Below are positions 20,798 to 30,266 of a DNA stretch of 64,000 nt, one piece after another. The stretch's first letter is position 1, and every line of letters begins with the position of its first letter. The stretch is from Acholoe squamosa (lineage: Eukaryota; Annelida; Polychaeta; Phyllodocida; Polynoidae). A program made the translations under genes and the position numbers. The DNA is taken from assembly GCA_949317995.1 (NCBI GenBank), contig OX439050.1, positions 17,810,061 to 17,874,060 of the forward strand, in the 5' to 3' direction. The notes beneath the pieces are model-generated. The model was not told where the DNA came from. It worked only from the letters and a program-made list of their open reading frames with translations, and did not search any database.

Positions 20798-22561
20798 CGG
20801 GCTTGGTCCATCTCTATCTTCTGGACCACTCTTCCCGTCAGACTGAAAGGAGGAAAGAAAAACAAGAAACCTTTAGACCAGTCCAAGGTGAACGCATCTA
20901 CCTCATAACTTTCTGGTTCTGGGTCTAGTGACACATAACAAGGCAATTTTGCATTGATTCTAGATGCAAACATGTCAACCTCAGGTACTCCAAACTCTCT
21001 ACAGATTCTCTTGAAGATACTTGGACTCAGTTCCCACTCTGTGTCATCGGAAAACTTTCTAGATTTATTATCCGCTAGTACATTTAGTACCCCCGGGATA
21101 TGTGCAATGGACAACCAGTTTTTCTTTTGTTCACACCAATCCCAAATCAGCCTTGCTTCATCATTGCATTGTTCTGACCTAACCCCACCATGGATCTTCA
21201 CATAGGCCAATGCTGTTGTATTGTCAGTGTATACTTTCACATAGCAAACCTCCTCTTTCACCAGGCTTTGAAGGCCATGTCTGATGGCCATCAATTCCTT
21301 CACATTGATGTGGAAGTTCTCCTCCACACCCAGCCATCTGCCACCTGCAGTGACTTCCCCTTTATGAGCTCCCCAACCATCATCCGAAGCATCTGTAAAG
21401 ATCTCCAACTCTGGTGAACCCATAGAAATTTCCTTACTAGCCTCAAAATCGAAATGCTCTAGCCACCACCAAATGTCTTGCTTTCCCTTGAGCTTCAGCC
21501 TCATTTTGCCATCAAAATCCCCCCTTGTCCTTTCTAGGGCAAGGTTTTTCTCCCTTTCTAGTCCTTTGATATGCCTCAGGGCATATTGGGATGACGGTGC
21601 GTAAGCAGTTATTAAACCTAACAAACCTGCCACCTCCCTGATGGTTGGCCTATCCCTATTCAGTAAGTCACTTGCTGCTAACCTGAGTTTTTCTACTTTC
21701 TCTACCGTAGGGGTGATGATCATTTCCTCCGAGTTTAAGTTAAACCCCAGAAAAATCAACTTAGTATCTGGTATCATGACCGACTTGTCTTGATGCACAA
21801 CAAACCCTAGGTAATCTCAGGGATGAAAGTCTTCAGGGATTTCCCTGATTTCAGGGATTTTGAAGTTCCAAGGCCCTATACATTCATATATAAACCCAGG
21901 TTTTCTGGCGGATATTGGACCATTTCAGGGATTTTCGTGCTCTGTGACTTTCATCCCTGTAATCTAGCCATCTTGCTAATTCCCAAGCTGTAGCCGTACA
22001 TTCCTCCTCAGTGTCTGCCATCACAAAAGAGTCATCAATGTATGGGAAACATTGTGCCCCCTTTCCCCCCCAGCTTGGCATATATTGGCTTGAGAATTTT
22101 CGTAAAAATTCTCGGCGCACAAGATAAGCCATTGGGCATGCACACACAAACTCATAGAGTTGTCCATTCCACCTAAACCGTAGATACTTCCTATGATCCC
22201 CAGATATAGGTACCGAATAATATGCATCTTTGAGATCGATTGATGCCATAAAGCATCCCGGTCTCATCATATCCAGAGCAGTTTGTAGGGTAGCCATTTT
22301 GAAATGTTCGTACTGAACATGTTTGTTGAATTTTGTCAGGTCCAAAATTAGTCTATGTTGACCATTTGGTTTAGGCCTCAAGAAGACATTTGACACAAAC
22401 TGCCCTGGGACTGGATCAACCTTCACTACAACGCCTTTAGCCTCCAACTTCTCTATCTCTGTTACCATGATCCCCTGTTCTTCAGGTGTCATCCTGAACT
22501 GGAAAGGCTCTCTTTCCTGTACAGGATAAGACACTAGTGGTATGTGCACTCCACTTACCAT
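20623..22561 (-). pseudogene. DIRS B reverse transcriptase / RNase H, main part
   Basis: 22561-21966 carries the RT motifs NVFLRPKPNGQHRLILDL, SIDLKDAYYSVPI and FPYIDDSFVM. Near 22150-22060 the frame slips and returns (a CACACACA run and a long G/C run), garbling the MPNGLSCAPR-like motif. A MITE at 21818-21959 interrupts the frame. From 21798 it continues with the connection and an RNase H domain (IFTDASDDGWGAH, VKELMAIRHGL, VYTDNTTALAYV, AHIPGVLNVLADNKS) and the region ahead of the recombinase (PEVDMFASRINAKLPCY). Apart from these lesions the sequence is well conserved, so inactivation is not ancient. Confidence 0.85.
21818..21959. mobile_element. CAGGG-type MITE in DIRS B
   Basis: 142 bp with 14-bp inverted ends, CAGGGATGAAAGTC and its complement, and the direct repeat TAATCT at 21812-21817 and 21960-21965. 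Removing it and one repeat restores the reading frame on both sides. Confidence 0.9.
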
Positions 22562-22699
22562 TGGTTTGGTTTGGTTTGGTTGATTTAACCTCCGCTAATA
22601 GTAGTTAAAATTTAGCAGAGAGACTTTGTTTCATTTCTTTTCTGTTTTTCCCTATTTACTTATAGGGCATTGCCTGATAGGATCATGCTTCCTTGTTTT

Positions 22700-25600
22700 T
22701 CATATTTTGTCAAAGAGCTTGGCTTCCCGCAGGAAATCAAGAATCTCCTTGTTTCCAGTGCTGTGGAAAACACTGTTCATTGTCGTTGGATTTTTCAGGA
22801 ATTTTTTCCTGCTTCTCTTGGTTGCCTGACAATGTAGCATGAGATGTTCCACACTCAGCTGAGTGTTGCATGCCTGACATACAGGTGCCACTTCACCTTT
22901 CAGAAGGTGACTGTGTGTCAGTTTGGTGTGACCAGTCCTAAGACGGGTCAGTTTCACCTGTTCTGGTCTTGTCAGGTTGTCCTCTATGTATCTTTTGCCG
23001 ACCGTTGGTCGGATGGTTCGCAGCTTGTTGGCATTTGCAGCGTTCCATCTGCGCTGCCACTTATCCTGAACATGGACTTTAGCCATGGGTAGGACATCTG
23101 TGTATGGCATCTGGTCAGCCCCTACGGGCCTCCTCAGAGCATTTTTGGCAGCAGTGTCTGCAGCCTCATTTCCTTCGATTCCTATGTGGCTAGGTACCCA
23201 ACACATAACCACATCTTTGCTTTTTGTTTTGTTCTCTGTGTATGCTTCCCGGATGGCTCGGATTATAGCGTTTTTTGGATATAGGTCACGTGTGGCTTCC
23301 AGACATGGGTGGGAGTCTGAGAAGATGACAAAGTTCTTCATCGTTGAGACCTTGGTCCAATTTAAAGCTTGTAACAGAGCATTTCCTTCAGCGGTGAAGA
23401 TACTACTTTGTTTGTGAAGCGCTTTCTTCAGGTTCCCAAAGCGGGTGTGGACGGCAAATCCGACTCTATTACCATCTTTGGAACCATCAGTGAAGATCGC
23501 TTCGTGGTCACTGTACTTGTTCCTGAGTGCTCTGTATTCTTTCTCATATACATGATCAGGAGTTTTGGCTTTCTTGTTCTTATCAAGGTCGAGGGTCACC
23601 TTTGGTGTCTCCTGCTCCCATGGAGGGGTCTTTGCGGGTTCATCTGTCACAATCCGTTTCATAGGAATCCCAGCCTCCCGGAACAGTGCTCTTGTTCTCA
23701 CTGCCATCGGTTTGACGACATTTGGTTTTTCTCTGTAGATGTTTTTGTTGTTGAAGATCAACTTGTGAGCTGGATTGGTCGGGTTAGCCCGCACACGTAT
23801 AGCATACTGTAGTGTGAGCTTCTCCCTGCGCAGGTCCAGTGGTGGGATCCCTGCTTCCACATGGAGGCTGGATGCAGGTGTTGTCCGAAATGCCCCAAGA
23901 CATAGACGGAGTCCCTGATTCTGAATGGGCTTTAGTCCATCCAGGTAGGACTTTGGGGAAGAGGCATAGACCATTGACCCATAGTCCAGACGTGACTGAA
24001 TATACATCTTGTACAAGGTTAGAAGTGTTTCTTTGTCACATCCCCAGTCTGGATGACTGAGGACCTTTAACAGGTTCATTGCCTTTTGGCATTTTCTTCG
24101 GAGGTATTCGACATGGGGCCTGAAAGACAAGATCCGGTCAAATACCAGTCTGAGGAACTTTATTTCCTTCTCGACTGTTAGTCGTTTCTCATGGAGGGTG
24201 AGGTGAGGTTCTTCCTTGCATCCCTGTCTGCGACAGAAATGCACAGCACAGGTCTTGCTCTCCGAGAACTTGAACCCGTTCATTTGACTCCATTTCTCCA
24301 GCTTAGTCAGTGTCTGCTGGAGGCGGCGTTCTGTTGTGGGCATGTGTCTTCCTTTGTAGCAGATGACGAAATCATCTACATACAGGCAGCACTGCACATC
24401 ATCTTGAAGTTGTTTCATTATGCTGTTGATCTTAATGCAGAACAGGGTCACAGAGAGGATGCAGCCTTGGGGAACACCCATTTCCTGATCCACTTTCTCT
24501 GACAGAACCGACCCCAGTCGTACATTGAAAGTCCTGTCCGACAGGAAGTTCTGAATGAACCCTGTTAGTCTGCCCTTTAATCCAATCTCATGGATGTCTT
24601 GCATTATTCCATGCCTCCATGTGGTATCATAGGCCTTCTCCAGATCGAAGAAGATCCCAACCACATGTTCTTTGTTAGCGAACCCATCTCGGATCCAGCT
24701 CTCCAGGCTCACTAGGTGGTCTGTCGTGCTGCGTCCTCGACGGAATCCTGATTGGTGGATTGTAAGCTTCCCCTTGGATTCGAGGAAGTAGACAAGTCTG
24801 TTGTTCACCAACCTTTCCATGGTCTTTGCCAGACAACTGGTCATGGCTATGGGCCGATAGCTTGAGGCCAGAGTTGGGTTTTTCCCTGGTTTGGGAATTG
24901 GAACCACTGTGGCCTCTGACCAAGAAGGTGGGAATTTTTCTGTTTTCCAGATGTCATTGTACACGTCTAGAAGAAGCTCCAGGGTTTCCTCAGGTAGATG
25001 TTTTAGCATCTGGTAGTGGATGTCATCTGGTCCAGGACAAGAATCTTTAGCCTGGCCAAGGGCATATTTCAACTCCTCCATGGTGAAAGGCTTGTTGTAG
25101 CTTTCCTTGTTGTTGGAGGTAAAGTTGAGTTTCTTCCTTTCTGTTCTGGTTTTGTGCTCAAGGAACTTCTCTGAGCAATTGTTGCTCGAAGACACCTGAC
25201 TGAAATGTTCTGCCAGGGTGTCTGAGATCTCTTTGCTAGACTCAGCTTTCTGTGCTCCTTTTTGCAGGTGGTGCACAGTTGGAGGAGGGTTTCCATTGAG
25301 CTTTCTTACTTCTTGGAACACCTTACGCAGGGGAGTGGATTTCGATAGCGAACCCACATACCTACGGAAGGATTGCCGTTTCTCTTTCTTGAATGTTTGT
25401 TTGGTGTTGGCCCTTGCATTCAAGTACTTGTACAAGTTTTCAGTTGTGATGGTCTTGCTGAACTTGCGATATGTCTTTCTTCGTTCTCTCCTTGCCTTAT
25501 AGCATTGCTCATTGAACCAAGGGCATTTTTGTCTCTTTTTTGTGATAGAAGACTTACCAATGCACATGACACTCACTTCCCTGAGGGTGTTTGCAAAGTA

Positions 25601-26395
25601 CTCGGCAGGATGATCCTCCTTTTCCTTGATGAGTGGCCATGATCGAAAAGATTGCTTGCATTTCTCTTGGTAGTCCTCCCAGTCCGCTCTCGAGATGTTC
25701 CATCTCGGAGGGAGGTCAATGTCAGAGTTCTTCTTCATAGTCTGCATGATGATGGGAAAGTGATCACTCCCACAGAGGTCATGATGCACCCTCCAGTCAA
25801 AGTCAGCAAAGATAGAAGCGTCACTCATAGTTAGATCGATGGAGGAGAAGGTTCCTGAAGCTGGATGGTGGTAGGTTGCTTCCTTCTTGTTGAAGAGGCA
25901 CAAGGACTTTCTGTCAATGATTCTCTCCACCATTCTCCCCTTTCCGTCTGTCCTGCTGTCTCCCCACACTGCACTGTGGGCATTAAAATCACCCATCAGG
26001 ATGAATGGGGGTGGCAGCTGATCGACGATTGCTGTCAGATCAGTTTGTGACACTCTCTCATCTGGGGGTAGATACAGAGAGCAAAGTGTCATAGGTGAAT
26101 TTATCGTGATGCGAGCTGCTACAGCTTGCAGATTTGTAGTCAGTGGTACTTCTTCTTGTGGGTGTTCAGGGGCTAGAAAGAGTGCTACACCTCCCTTAGG
26201 GTTTTCACCACCCGGGATATTGATGTACCCTTTATAGCCCTTTAGTGTGATTTTTCCTGGTTTCAAGGATTTGATTTCTTGCAGGGCAAGTGCCATTGGG
26301 TTAAAGTCTTTGCATAACAGTTGCAAAGACTCCAGATTGGCACTAAAGCCTCTGCAGTTCCATTGGATGATGTTATATTTTGGATCCATTTTCAT
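22700..26395 (-). CDS. LINE ORF2 polyprotein: endonuclease, reverse transcriptase, RNase H
   Basis: 1231 residues without a stop. It nicks the target and copies the element RNA into it. The N-terminal apurinic-type endonuclease shows WNCRGF (12-17), catalytic E40 in LQEIK, GDFNAH (135-140) and SDHFPI (210-215). The reverse transcriptase follows with PKPGKNPTLASSYRPIAMTS, HQSGFRRGRST, FFDLEKAYDTTW, GVPQGCILS and the catalytic YVDD near residue 670. The RNase H domain near 965-1090 has FTDGSKDG, TAEGNALLQAL, FSDSHPCLEA and WVPSHIGIEGNEAAD. A C-terminal C-x2-C-x8-H-x4-C motif (CQACNTQLSVEHLMLHC) ends it. The ATG overlaps ORF1 by 23 bp in another frame. An intact frame suggests recent insertion or an active source. 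Confidence 0.93.
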   Translation of the reverse strand: MKMDPKYNIIQWNCRGFSANLESLQLLCKDFNPMALALQEIKSLKPGKITLKGYKGYINIPGGENPKGGVALFLAPEHPQEEVPLTTNLQAVAARITINSPMTLCSLYLPPDERVSQTDLTAIVDQLPPPFILMGDFNAHSAVWGDSRTDGKGRMVERIIDRKSLCLFNKKEATYHHPASGTFSSIDLTMSDASIFADFDWRVHHDLCGSDHFPIIMQTMKKNSDIDLPPRWNISRADWEDYQEKCKQSFRSWPLIKEKEDHPAEYFANTLREVSVMCIGKSSITKKRQKCPWFNEQCYKARRERRKTYRKFSKTITTENLYKYLNARANTKQTFKKEKRQSFRRYVGSLSKSTPLRKVFQEVRKLNGNPPPTVHHLQKGAQKAESSKEISDTLAEHFSQVSSSNNCSEKFLEHKTRTERKKLNFTSNNKESYNKPFTMEELKYALGQAKDSCPGPDDIHYQMLKHLPEETLELLLDVYNDIWKTEKFPPSWSEATVVPIPKPGKNPTLASSYRPIAMTSCLAKTMERLVNNRLVYFLESKGKLTIHQSGFRRGRSTTDHLVSLESWIRDGFANKEHVVGIFFDLEKAYDTTWRHGIMQDIHEIGLKGRLTGFIQNFLSDRTFNVRLGSVLSEKVDQEMGVPQGCILSVTLFCIKINSIMKQLQDDVQCCLYVDDFVICYKGRHMPTTERRLQQTLTKLEKWSQMNGFKFSESKTCAVHFCRRQGCKEEPHLTLHEKRLTVEKEIKFLRLVFDRILSFRPHVEYLRRKCQKAMNLLKVLSHPDWGCDKETLLTLYKMYIQSRLDYGSMVYASSPKSYLDGLKPIQNQGLRLCLGAFRTTPASSLHVEAGIPPLDLRREKLTLQYAIRVRANPTNPAHKLIFNNKNIYREKPNVVKPMAVRTRALFREAGIPMKRIVTDEPAKTPPWEQETPKVTLDLDKNKKAKTPDHVYEKEYRALRNKYSDHEAIFTDGSKDGNRVGFAVHTRFGNLKKALHKQSSIFTAEGNALLQALNWTKVSTMKNFVIFSDSHPCLEATRDLYPKNAIIRAIREAYTENKTKSKDVVMCWVPSHIGIEGNEAADTAAKNALRRPVGADQMPYTDVLPMAKVHVQDKWQRRWNAANANKLRTIRPTVGKRYIEDNLTRPEQVKLTRLRTGHTKLTHSHLLKGEVAPVCQACNTQLSVEHLMLHCQATKRSRKKFLKNPTTMNSVFHSTGNKEILDFLREAKLFDKI

Positions 26396-27137
26396 TATTT
26401 AGTTGTTCATACCTGTTTGATGTATGAACTGCTTTTTGTTTTGTCAAAGTTACCATCTGACTTTTCCTGCTGTTACCCGACCTTGTGTGTGCAGGGCTGG
26501 GTTCTGGGCTTTTCTGGTTATTGCGTGTGTTGCTTTTGCTTCGCTTGCTGAAGTCTCTGTCCAACCTGACATGTTTTGAGGAGACCTCTACAAACGAGGA
26601 AGATGGTGACGGTGGCCTTGCAAGAGGGGTGGATTGTGTTTCCTGCCCCGGGGTCTCCCTTGAAAGGGACCTCCCAGGGGAAGGTGGGGGCGATCCGTCT
26701 GAGCCCAAATCTGGGTAGTCCTCCTTGCTTTCCTTTTCCTTCCTCTTATCTTCCTCATGTTTCTTTTTCTTTCTTTCCTCCCTCCGGTGGTTGCTCTTTG
26801 CAGCCTGGATGGAGGATTTGCCTTTAGGGGCTCGTTTGCTCTGCTTTCCTTTCCCATCTCCCTTTGATAGTACAGGGATACGAGAAGGAGAGCTATTTGG
26901 CATGACTTTGGCAGGGATGCGGGGAGTGATGTATCCCACTATTTCCGTTTTGTCACCCGTTTGACAGGCAATTGTCTTCTTCTCGGTAACCACATCAACA
27001 AAGGTCTTTTTCGCTAATGTGGCTCTTACCATCTTCCGAGCAACGGTGATGGAGACTTTCAATTTTGCCCTAATTTTCTGTACTTCTTTTTCTTCAGAGT
27101 ACTTTGGGCATTTGCGCAAAAAGCCTAAAACCCAGGG
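26373..27137 (-). CDS. LINE ORF1, 5'-truncated
   Basis: The 3' part of the RNA-binding ORF1, about 250 codons. It begins at LRKCPKYSEEKEVQKIRAKL, just after where zinc knuckles usually lie, followed by a lysine/arginine/glutamate-rich region and a serine/proline-rich tail. The open frame continues upstream without a break into the RT start of element B (from 27224), so it forms an accidental DIRS-LINE fusion of 283 codons. Confidence 0.8.
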   Translation of the reverse strand, partial: PWVLGFLRKCPKYSEEKEVQKIRAKLKVSITVARKMVRATLAKKTFVDVVTEKKTIACQTGDKTEIVGYITPRIPAKVMPNSSPSRIPVLSKGDGKGKQSKRAPKGKSSIQAAKSNHRREERKKKKHEEDKRKEKESKEDYPDLGSDGSPPPSPGRSLSRETPGQETQSTPLARPPSPSSSFVEVSSKHVRLDRDFSKRSKSNTRNNQKSPEPSPAHTRSGNSRKSQMVTLTKQKAVHTSNRYEQLNNENGSKI

Positions 27138-27224
27138 ATCTCTGGTAACAGCAAACCACCTATTAACAAACCTGCCAATAGAACCAGCAACAAAATTCTC
27201 AGCCGTATTACAAAGGAGACTCAC
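27138..27224 (-). pseudogene. DIRS B reverse transcriptase, 5' fragment
   Basis: About 29 codons, ending FVNRWFAVTRDPWVLG, matching ADAWFKLTKDPWILA at the same place in element A. It starts 9 bp after the gag-like stop and is cut by the LINE. The rest of the gene continues at 22561. Confidence 0.75.
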
Positions 27225-27232
27225 CTGGCTGT

Positions 27233-28798
27233 TTAGCGTGCCCCCTGTTTCTGAAAACCCTGCTTAGCCTGCGCTCTTGGAGCCCTGGGTCTTCCTCCCT
27301 GGTTTTGTTGCTGTGCAGGCCTGATGAACAGTTGGTTCATGGCTTGGTTCCCATAGATCGCCGTTAGTGGTGACTGGAAAACTGGCGGTCCCTGGCTCAA
27401 ATAGGACTGTCCTCCTCTTCTTGCCTTGCCACCACCGGCCCCACGCTGACCTCTCTTGTGCACAGGTGCTGCCTTATGGGTGATCGCCTTAGCCACAGCT
27501 GCTGCTTTAGCCTTAGCGGCAGACATCCCGTCTGCTCTCTTCTTAGCTGCATCATGCTTCTTTTTAGTTTCCGTCACATCTCCGCCAAACAAGAACATTC
27601 CCGTGTTGGCCTCCCTTGCAGCTCTAGCTAACAGTTTCTGGTAGTCCTTCTGGATCGCTGGTTTGACAATCTCTCTCCTTCTGTTCGACAGGCTGGTCAT
27701 TGTCGCTGCCAGTAGAGCGTAACCATTCCTTATGTTAGCGGAAAGTTTATCCAGTTCTGGATCCGCCTTACCCTTATCGAAACTTAGTGTTGCCAATGGT
27801 GCGAAAGCAACCATAGCCATTAAAATGAACCCCTGAAGTTTTTTTATGTTCTTCTCCAAGATCACAATGTCTTGTCTGTCTTGAATGACTTCCTTAATTT
27901 CATCTTCTAATTCCGGGACAATCATCTTGTCGACATTAACCGGCTGTGGATAGTCAGTAAATAGCTTATCCCACTGCTCCTTCGGCATTCTGTCGGTGAA
28001 AGCACCATCGACCAGGTCGGCCACTCGCTTATCGAGCTTGAATTCCCTCTTCTTGGCCGCTGGCCCTTCTCTCTGGGTTCTAACTATGTCAGCCAAACTA
28101 CCATCTCCTAACAGAGCCTCCTTTTCCTTGTCCTTCTTGGACTTGGTTCCTAAGTCATCGTCAGAGTTGTCCGATACGACATCGGTTTTCTTCCTCTTTA
28201 CCGGAGGGGTTTCATCTTCCTCTTCCTCCTCCTCCTCCTCTTCCTCGTCATCTGCTGGAGGGTAGCATCCCGGATGACCATAACCGTAAGCCCCATAGGG
28301 GTTAAAGTTCATCGGTGGAGGAGGTGGCTGGTAGCCCTGGTTCCAACCCATCATCTGATTAGGCTGAAAACCATACGACTGTAGCTGACCATAAGGCCCC
28401 AGCGTAGGGAGCGGATGCTGCCCGTACGACCCCATTTGTCCATAAGGCCCCATGGGTTGGGGTGCAAAGAGCCCCACGGGCTGCGAAGGCTGTTGTTGTT
28501 GCCCGTAGTGCCCCGTAGGCTGCGGTGGCTGTAGTCCGTAAAGCCCCGCAGGTTGCGGTGGTTGTTGGGGTTGTCCATAGGACCCCAAGGGTTGTGGAGC
28601 TTGTCCAAATGACCCTCCAGCTTGCTGGGACTGGAACTGTCCCTGCTGCCCTGTGAACTGCATCCAAGTCTGGGCACCAGTAGAGGGCACCACCAGTGTT
28701 TGACCCGCCGTAGTAGTCGCGGTCGTAGTCACTGTAAGGGTAGTGATCGTAGTCGCCGCCGGCGTAGACGTAACAGACGCCGTAGTAACAAATTTCAC
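27233..28798 (-). CDS. DIRS B gag-like protein
   Basis: Open frame of 521 residues, presumed capsid or nucleic-acid-binding protein of element B. It has a threonine-rich start, then a repetitive Q/P/G/Y-rich region (about residues 50-170), an acidic run of ten glutamates near 188, a KRKK cluster, a predicted helical middle, and a basic G/R/K-rich end (RGQRGAGGGKARRGG). There is no zinc knuckle. Its layout parallels the broken gag-like ORF of element A. The start at 28798 is the first ATG of the frame and is not otherwise supported. Confidence 0.7.
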   Translation of the reverse strand: MKFVTTASVTSTPAATTITTLTVTTTATTTAGQTLVVPSTGAQTWMQFTGQQGQFQSQQAGGSFGQAPQPLGSYGQPQQPPQPAGLYGLQPPQPTGHYGQQQQPSQPVGLFAPQPMGPYGQMGSYGQHPLPTLGPYGQLQSYGFQPNQMMGWNQGYQPPPPPMNFNPYGAYGYGHPGCYPPADDEEEEEEEEEEDETPPVKRKKTDVVSDNSDDDLGTKSKKDKEKEALLGDGSLADIVRTQREGPAAKKREFKLDKRVADLVDGAFTDRMPKEQWDKLFTDYPQPVNVDKMIVPELEDEIKEVIQDRQDIVILEKNIKKLQGFILMAMVAFAPLATLSFDKGKADPELDKLSANIRNGYALLAATMTSLSNRRREIVKPAIQKDYQKLLARAAREANTGMFLFGGDVTETKKKHDAAKKRADGMSAAKAKAAAVAKAITHKAAPVHKRGQRGAGGGKARRGGQSYLSQGPPVFQSPLTAIYGNQAMNQLFIRPAQQQNQGGRPRAPRAQAKQGFQKQGAR

Positions 28799-29089
28799 AG
28801 GAATCTGGAAAAATCCAGGTCAAAAGCTTCAGCAAAGAGAAAAAATCCCAATGCAACTAGTAACCAACTGAACTCAAGTAGAACAGTATAAAATGGTTGC
28901 GTGTACCCTCTGACCTACTCTGAGAGTAGGCCTACCAGTAGTACTGCCTCCAACCAATGGGCGAACAGCACACCAACAAGGGCCTGAGATTGAACAATCC
29001 CAGCTTGAACCTGTCGTCTTCCAAGCCCCTAGAGGCTGAGCGCTACAGGAATAAGTCCTCCAATCAGATGACAGGTTAGAACCTTGGCG

Positions 29090-29550
29090 TCAATCAATGG
29101 AAAAAACAGGACACAAGCTCGTCTCAGATTGTACACAACAATCGAGCCCCAGCTTAAACAAACCAATGGAAGAACAGGACACCAGCTCGTCTCAGATCGT
29201 ACACCACAATCGAGCCCCAGCTTAAACAAACCAATGGAAGAACAGGACACAAGCTCGTCTCAGATTGTACACAACAATCGAGCCCCAGCTTAAACAAACA
29301 CAGGTCCATCGTCTGCGAAGCCGAGAAAACGGCCAAGCGCAATAGATCCAACAACCTCGTCTCAGATTGTACCAAGTAATCGAGCCCCAGGTTGAACAAA
29401 CAAACACGGGTCTATCATCTGCGAAGCCAATAACGGCCGAGCGCAATAGACTTAGCCAGCCCGTCTCAGATTGTACGTAGCAATCGAGCCCCAGCTTGAA
29501 CAAAAACAAGTCTATCGTCTGCGAAGCCGGGAAAACGGCCGAGCGCAATA
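29090..29550 (-). repeat. Tandem repeats in DIRS B leader
   Basis: Five or more repeats built around CGTCTCAGATTGTAC and ATCGAGCCCCAGCTT. The first three have a period of about 69 bp; later ones are about 110 bp and add CATCGTCTGCGAAGCC and CGGCC-AGCGCAATAGA. Non-coding; the remaining leader (29551-29890) shows nothing recognisable. Confidence 0.85.
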
Positions 29551-30199
29551 GAATTAACCTAAAAAACCATCCGAAAGGACAGTAAAGAAGTGATAATGCA
29601 TGAATTTGTCTCCAAGCCGTCTAAAACATACGACTGAGCTCAAAATCCCGCAAAGCAAGCAAATCCAACATGGCGCCCCGAAGGTCAGCCGGTCGGATGG
29701 CGCAAATATGCTAAAATCCAAGGAAAAAAGCCGTCTCAGTGTGCAAAAAGCCCACGAGCCTGTGCTATAATCCTTTAGGAAAAGCAAGTGCAAAAATTTT
29801 GCACCAAAGATAAGCAAATATATAACTTACCACCGATTTAATACAAGCTCAGAATCGAAGATGACGAACGCTGTCAGCAAAATCGACCAACTGACTGCGC
29901 ATGCGCGGCCCGGCCTCGTTCTCGTAGAATAACCTCGACACCACTGGAAGTGTTGTCCGAGGTAAAAATGTAAGATCTCTCTACAGCCCACCGACACGAC
30001 GACTGTCTTGAAGAGAAAAATTCTATTTCTAGCACTAAAAAGGTACCCCAGCGGCGTAACCTTGGCCAGATGTAAAACAAGAACAAAATCCCTTAAAATA
30101 GGGCAAAAACTGCCCAAAAAAGGGCAGTAAAAGGGTGAAAACAGATCAAAAACTCACCTGGAAGTTTGCAACTGTCTGCCAAACACGGACGCTCGATCC

Positions 30200-30266
30200 A
30201 AACTGTCTTAACACATGACCGCCCTCGTTTGTATCTCATCGGTTCCGGAAATACCCGAGGTAAAAT
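30200..30266 (-). repeat. Left inverted terminal repeat of DIRS A
   Basis: On the minus strand it starts TTTTACCTCGGGTATTTCCG and continues through ACGAGGGCGGTCATGTG. The first part is repeated in the internal complementary region and the second in the right terminal repeat. Confidence 0.7.

Larger units (their letters stand above)
22562..27137 (-). mobile_element. I-superfamily LINE, 5'-truncated, inserted in DIRS B
   Basis: Non-LTR retrotransposon with the 3' part of ORF1, complete ORF2 and a 3' UTR ending in a (CCAAA)n-type tail at about 22562-22580. The 5' junction near 27137 falls inside the RT start of element B. I did not find a clear target duplication. APE endonuclease plus RNase H in one ORF2 places it in the I superfamily (I/Nimb-like), from family knowledge. 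Confidence 0.85.
19693..29969 (-). mobile_element. DIRS-type retrotransposon B (inner element)
   Basis: The two ends, 29969-29891 and 19693-19753, are inverted copies of each other: both carry CGAGAACGAGGCCGGGCCGC followed by GCATGCGCAGTCAG, and both start TTTTACC. Minus-strand order is tandem-repeat leader, gag-like ORF (28798-27233), RT start (27224), LINE insertion, RT/RNase H (22561-20623), recombinase (20797-19863). Insertions of a LINE (22562-27137), a CAGGG MITE (21818-21959) and a SINE-like element (20179-20362) have killed it. Confidence 0.75.
14237..30266 (-). mobile_element. DIRS-type retrotransposon A (outer element)
   Basis: DIRS elements are retrotransposons that use a tyrosine recombinase instead of an integrase and have inverted ends plus an internal complementary region. 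Element A reads on the minus strand: left end 30266-30200, leader, gag-like ORF (19131-17618), RT/RNase H (17612-15848), tyrosine recombinase (16082-14841), internal complementary region (14615-14484), right end (14352-14237). Element B sits inside its leader at 19693-29969. No target duplication is visible, as expected for this class. A is dead: a SINE-like insertion, frameshifts, stop codons and an RNase H deletion break its ORFs. That A resumes on both sides of B is inferred from the pairing of the termini. Confidence 0.7.

Noticed and set aside
22562..22580. Telomere-like (TTTGG)n run
   Set aside because: It is short and sits exactly at the LINE 3' end, so it is the element tail.
28180..28265. 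Serine-run frame on the + strand opposite the DIRS B gag
   Set aside because: It is the complement of the glutamate run in the minus-strand ORF.
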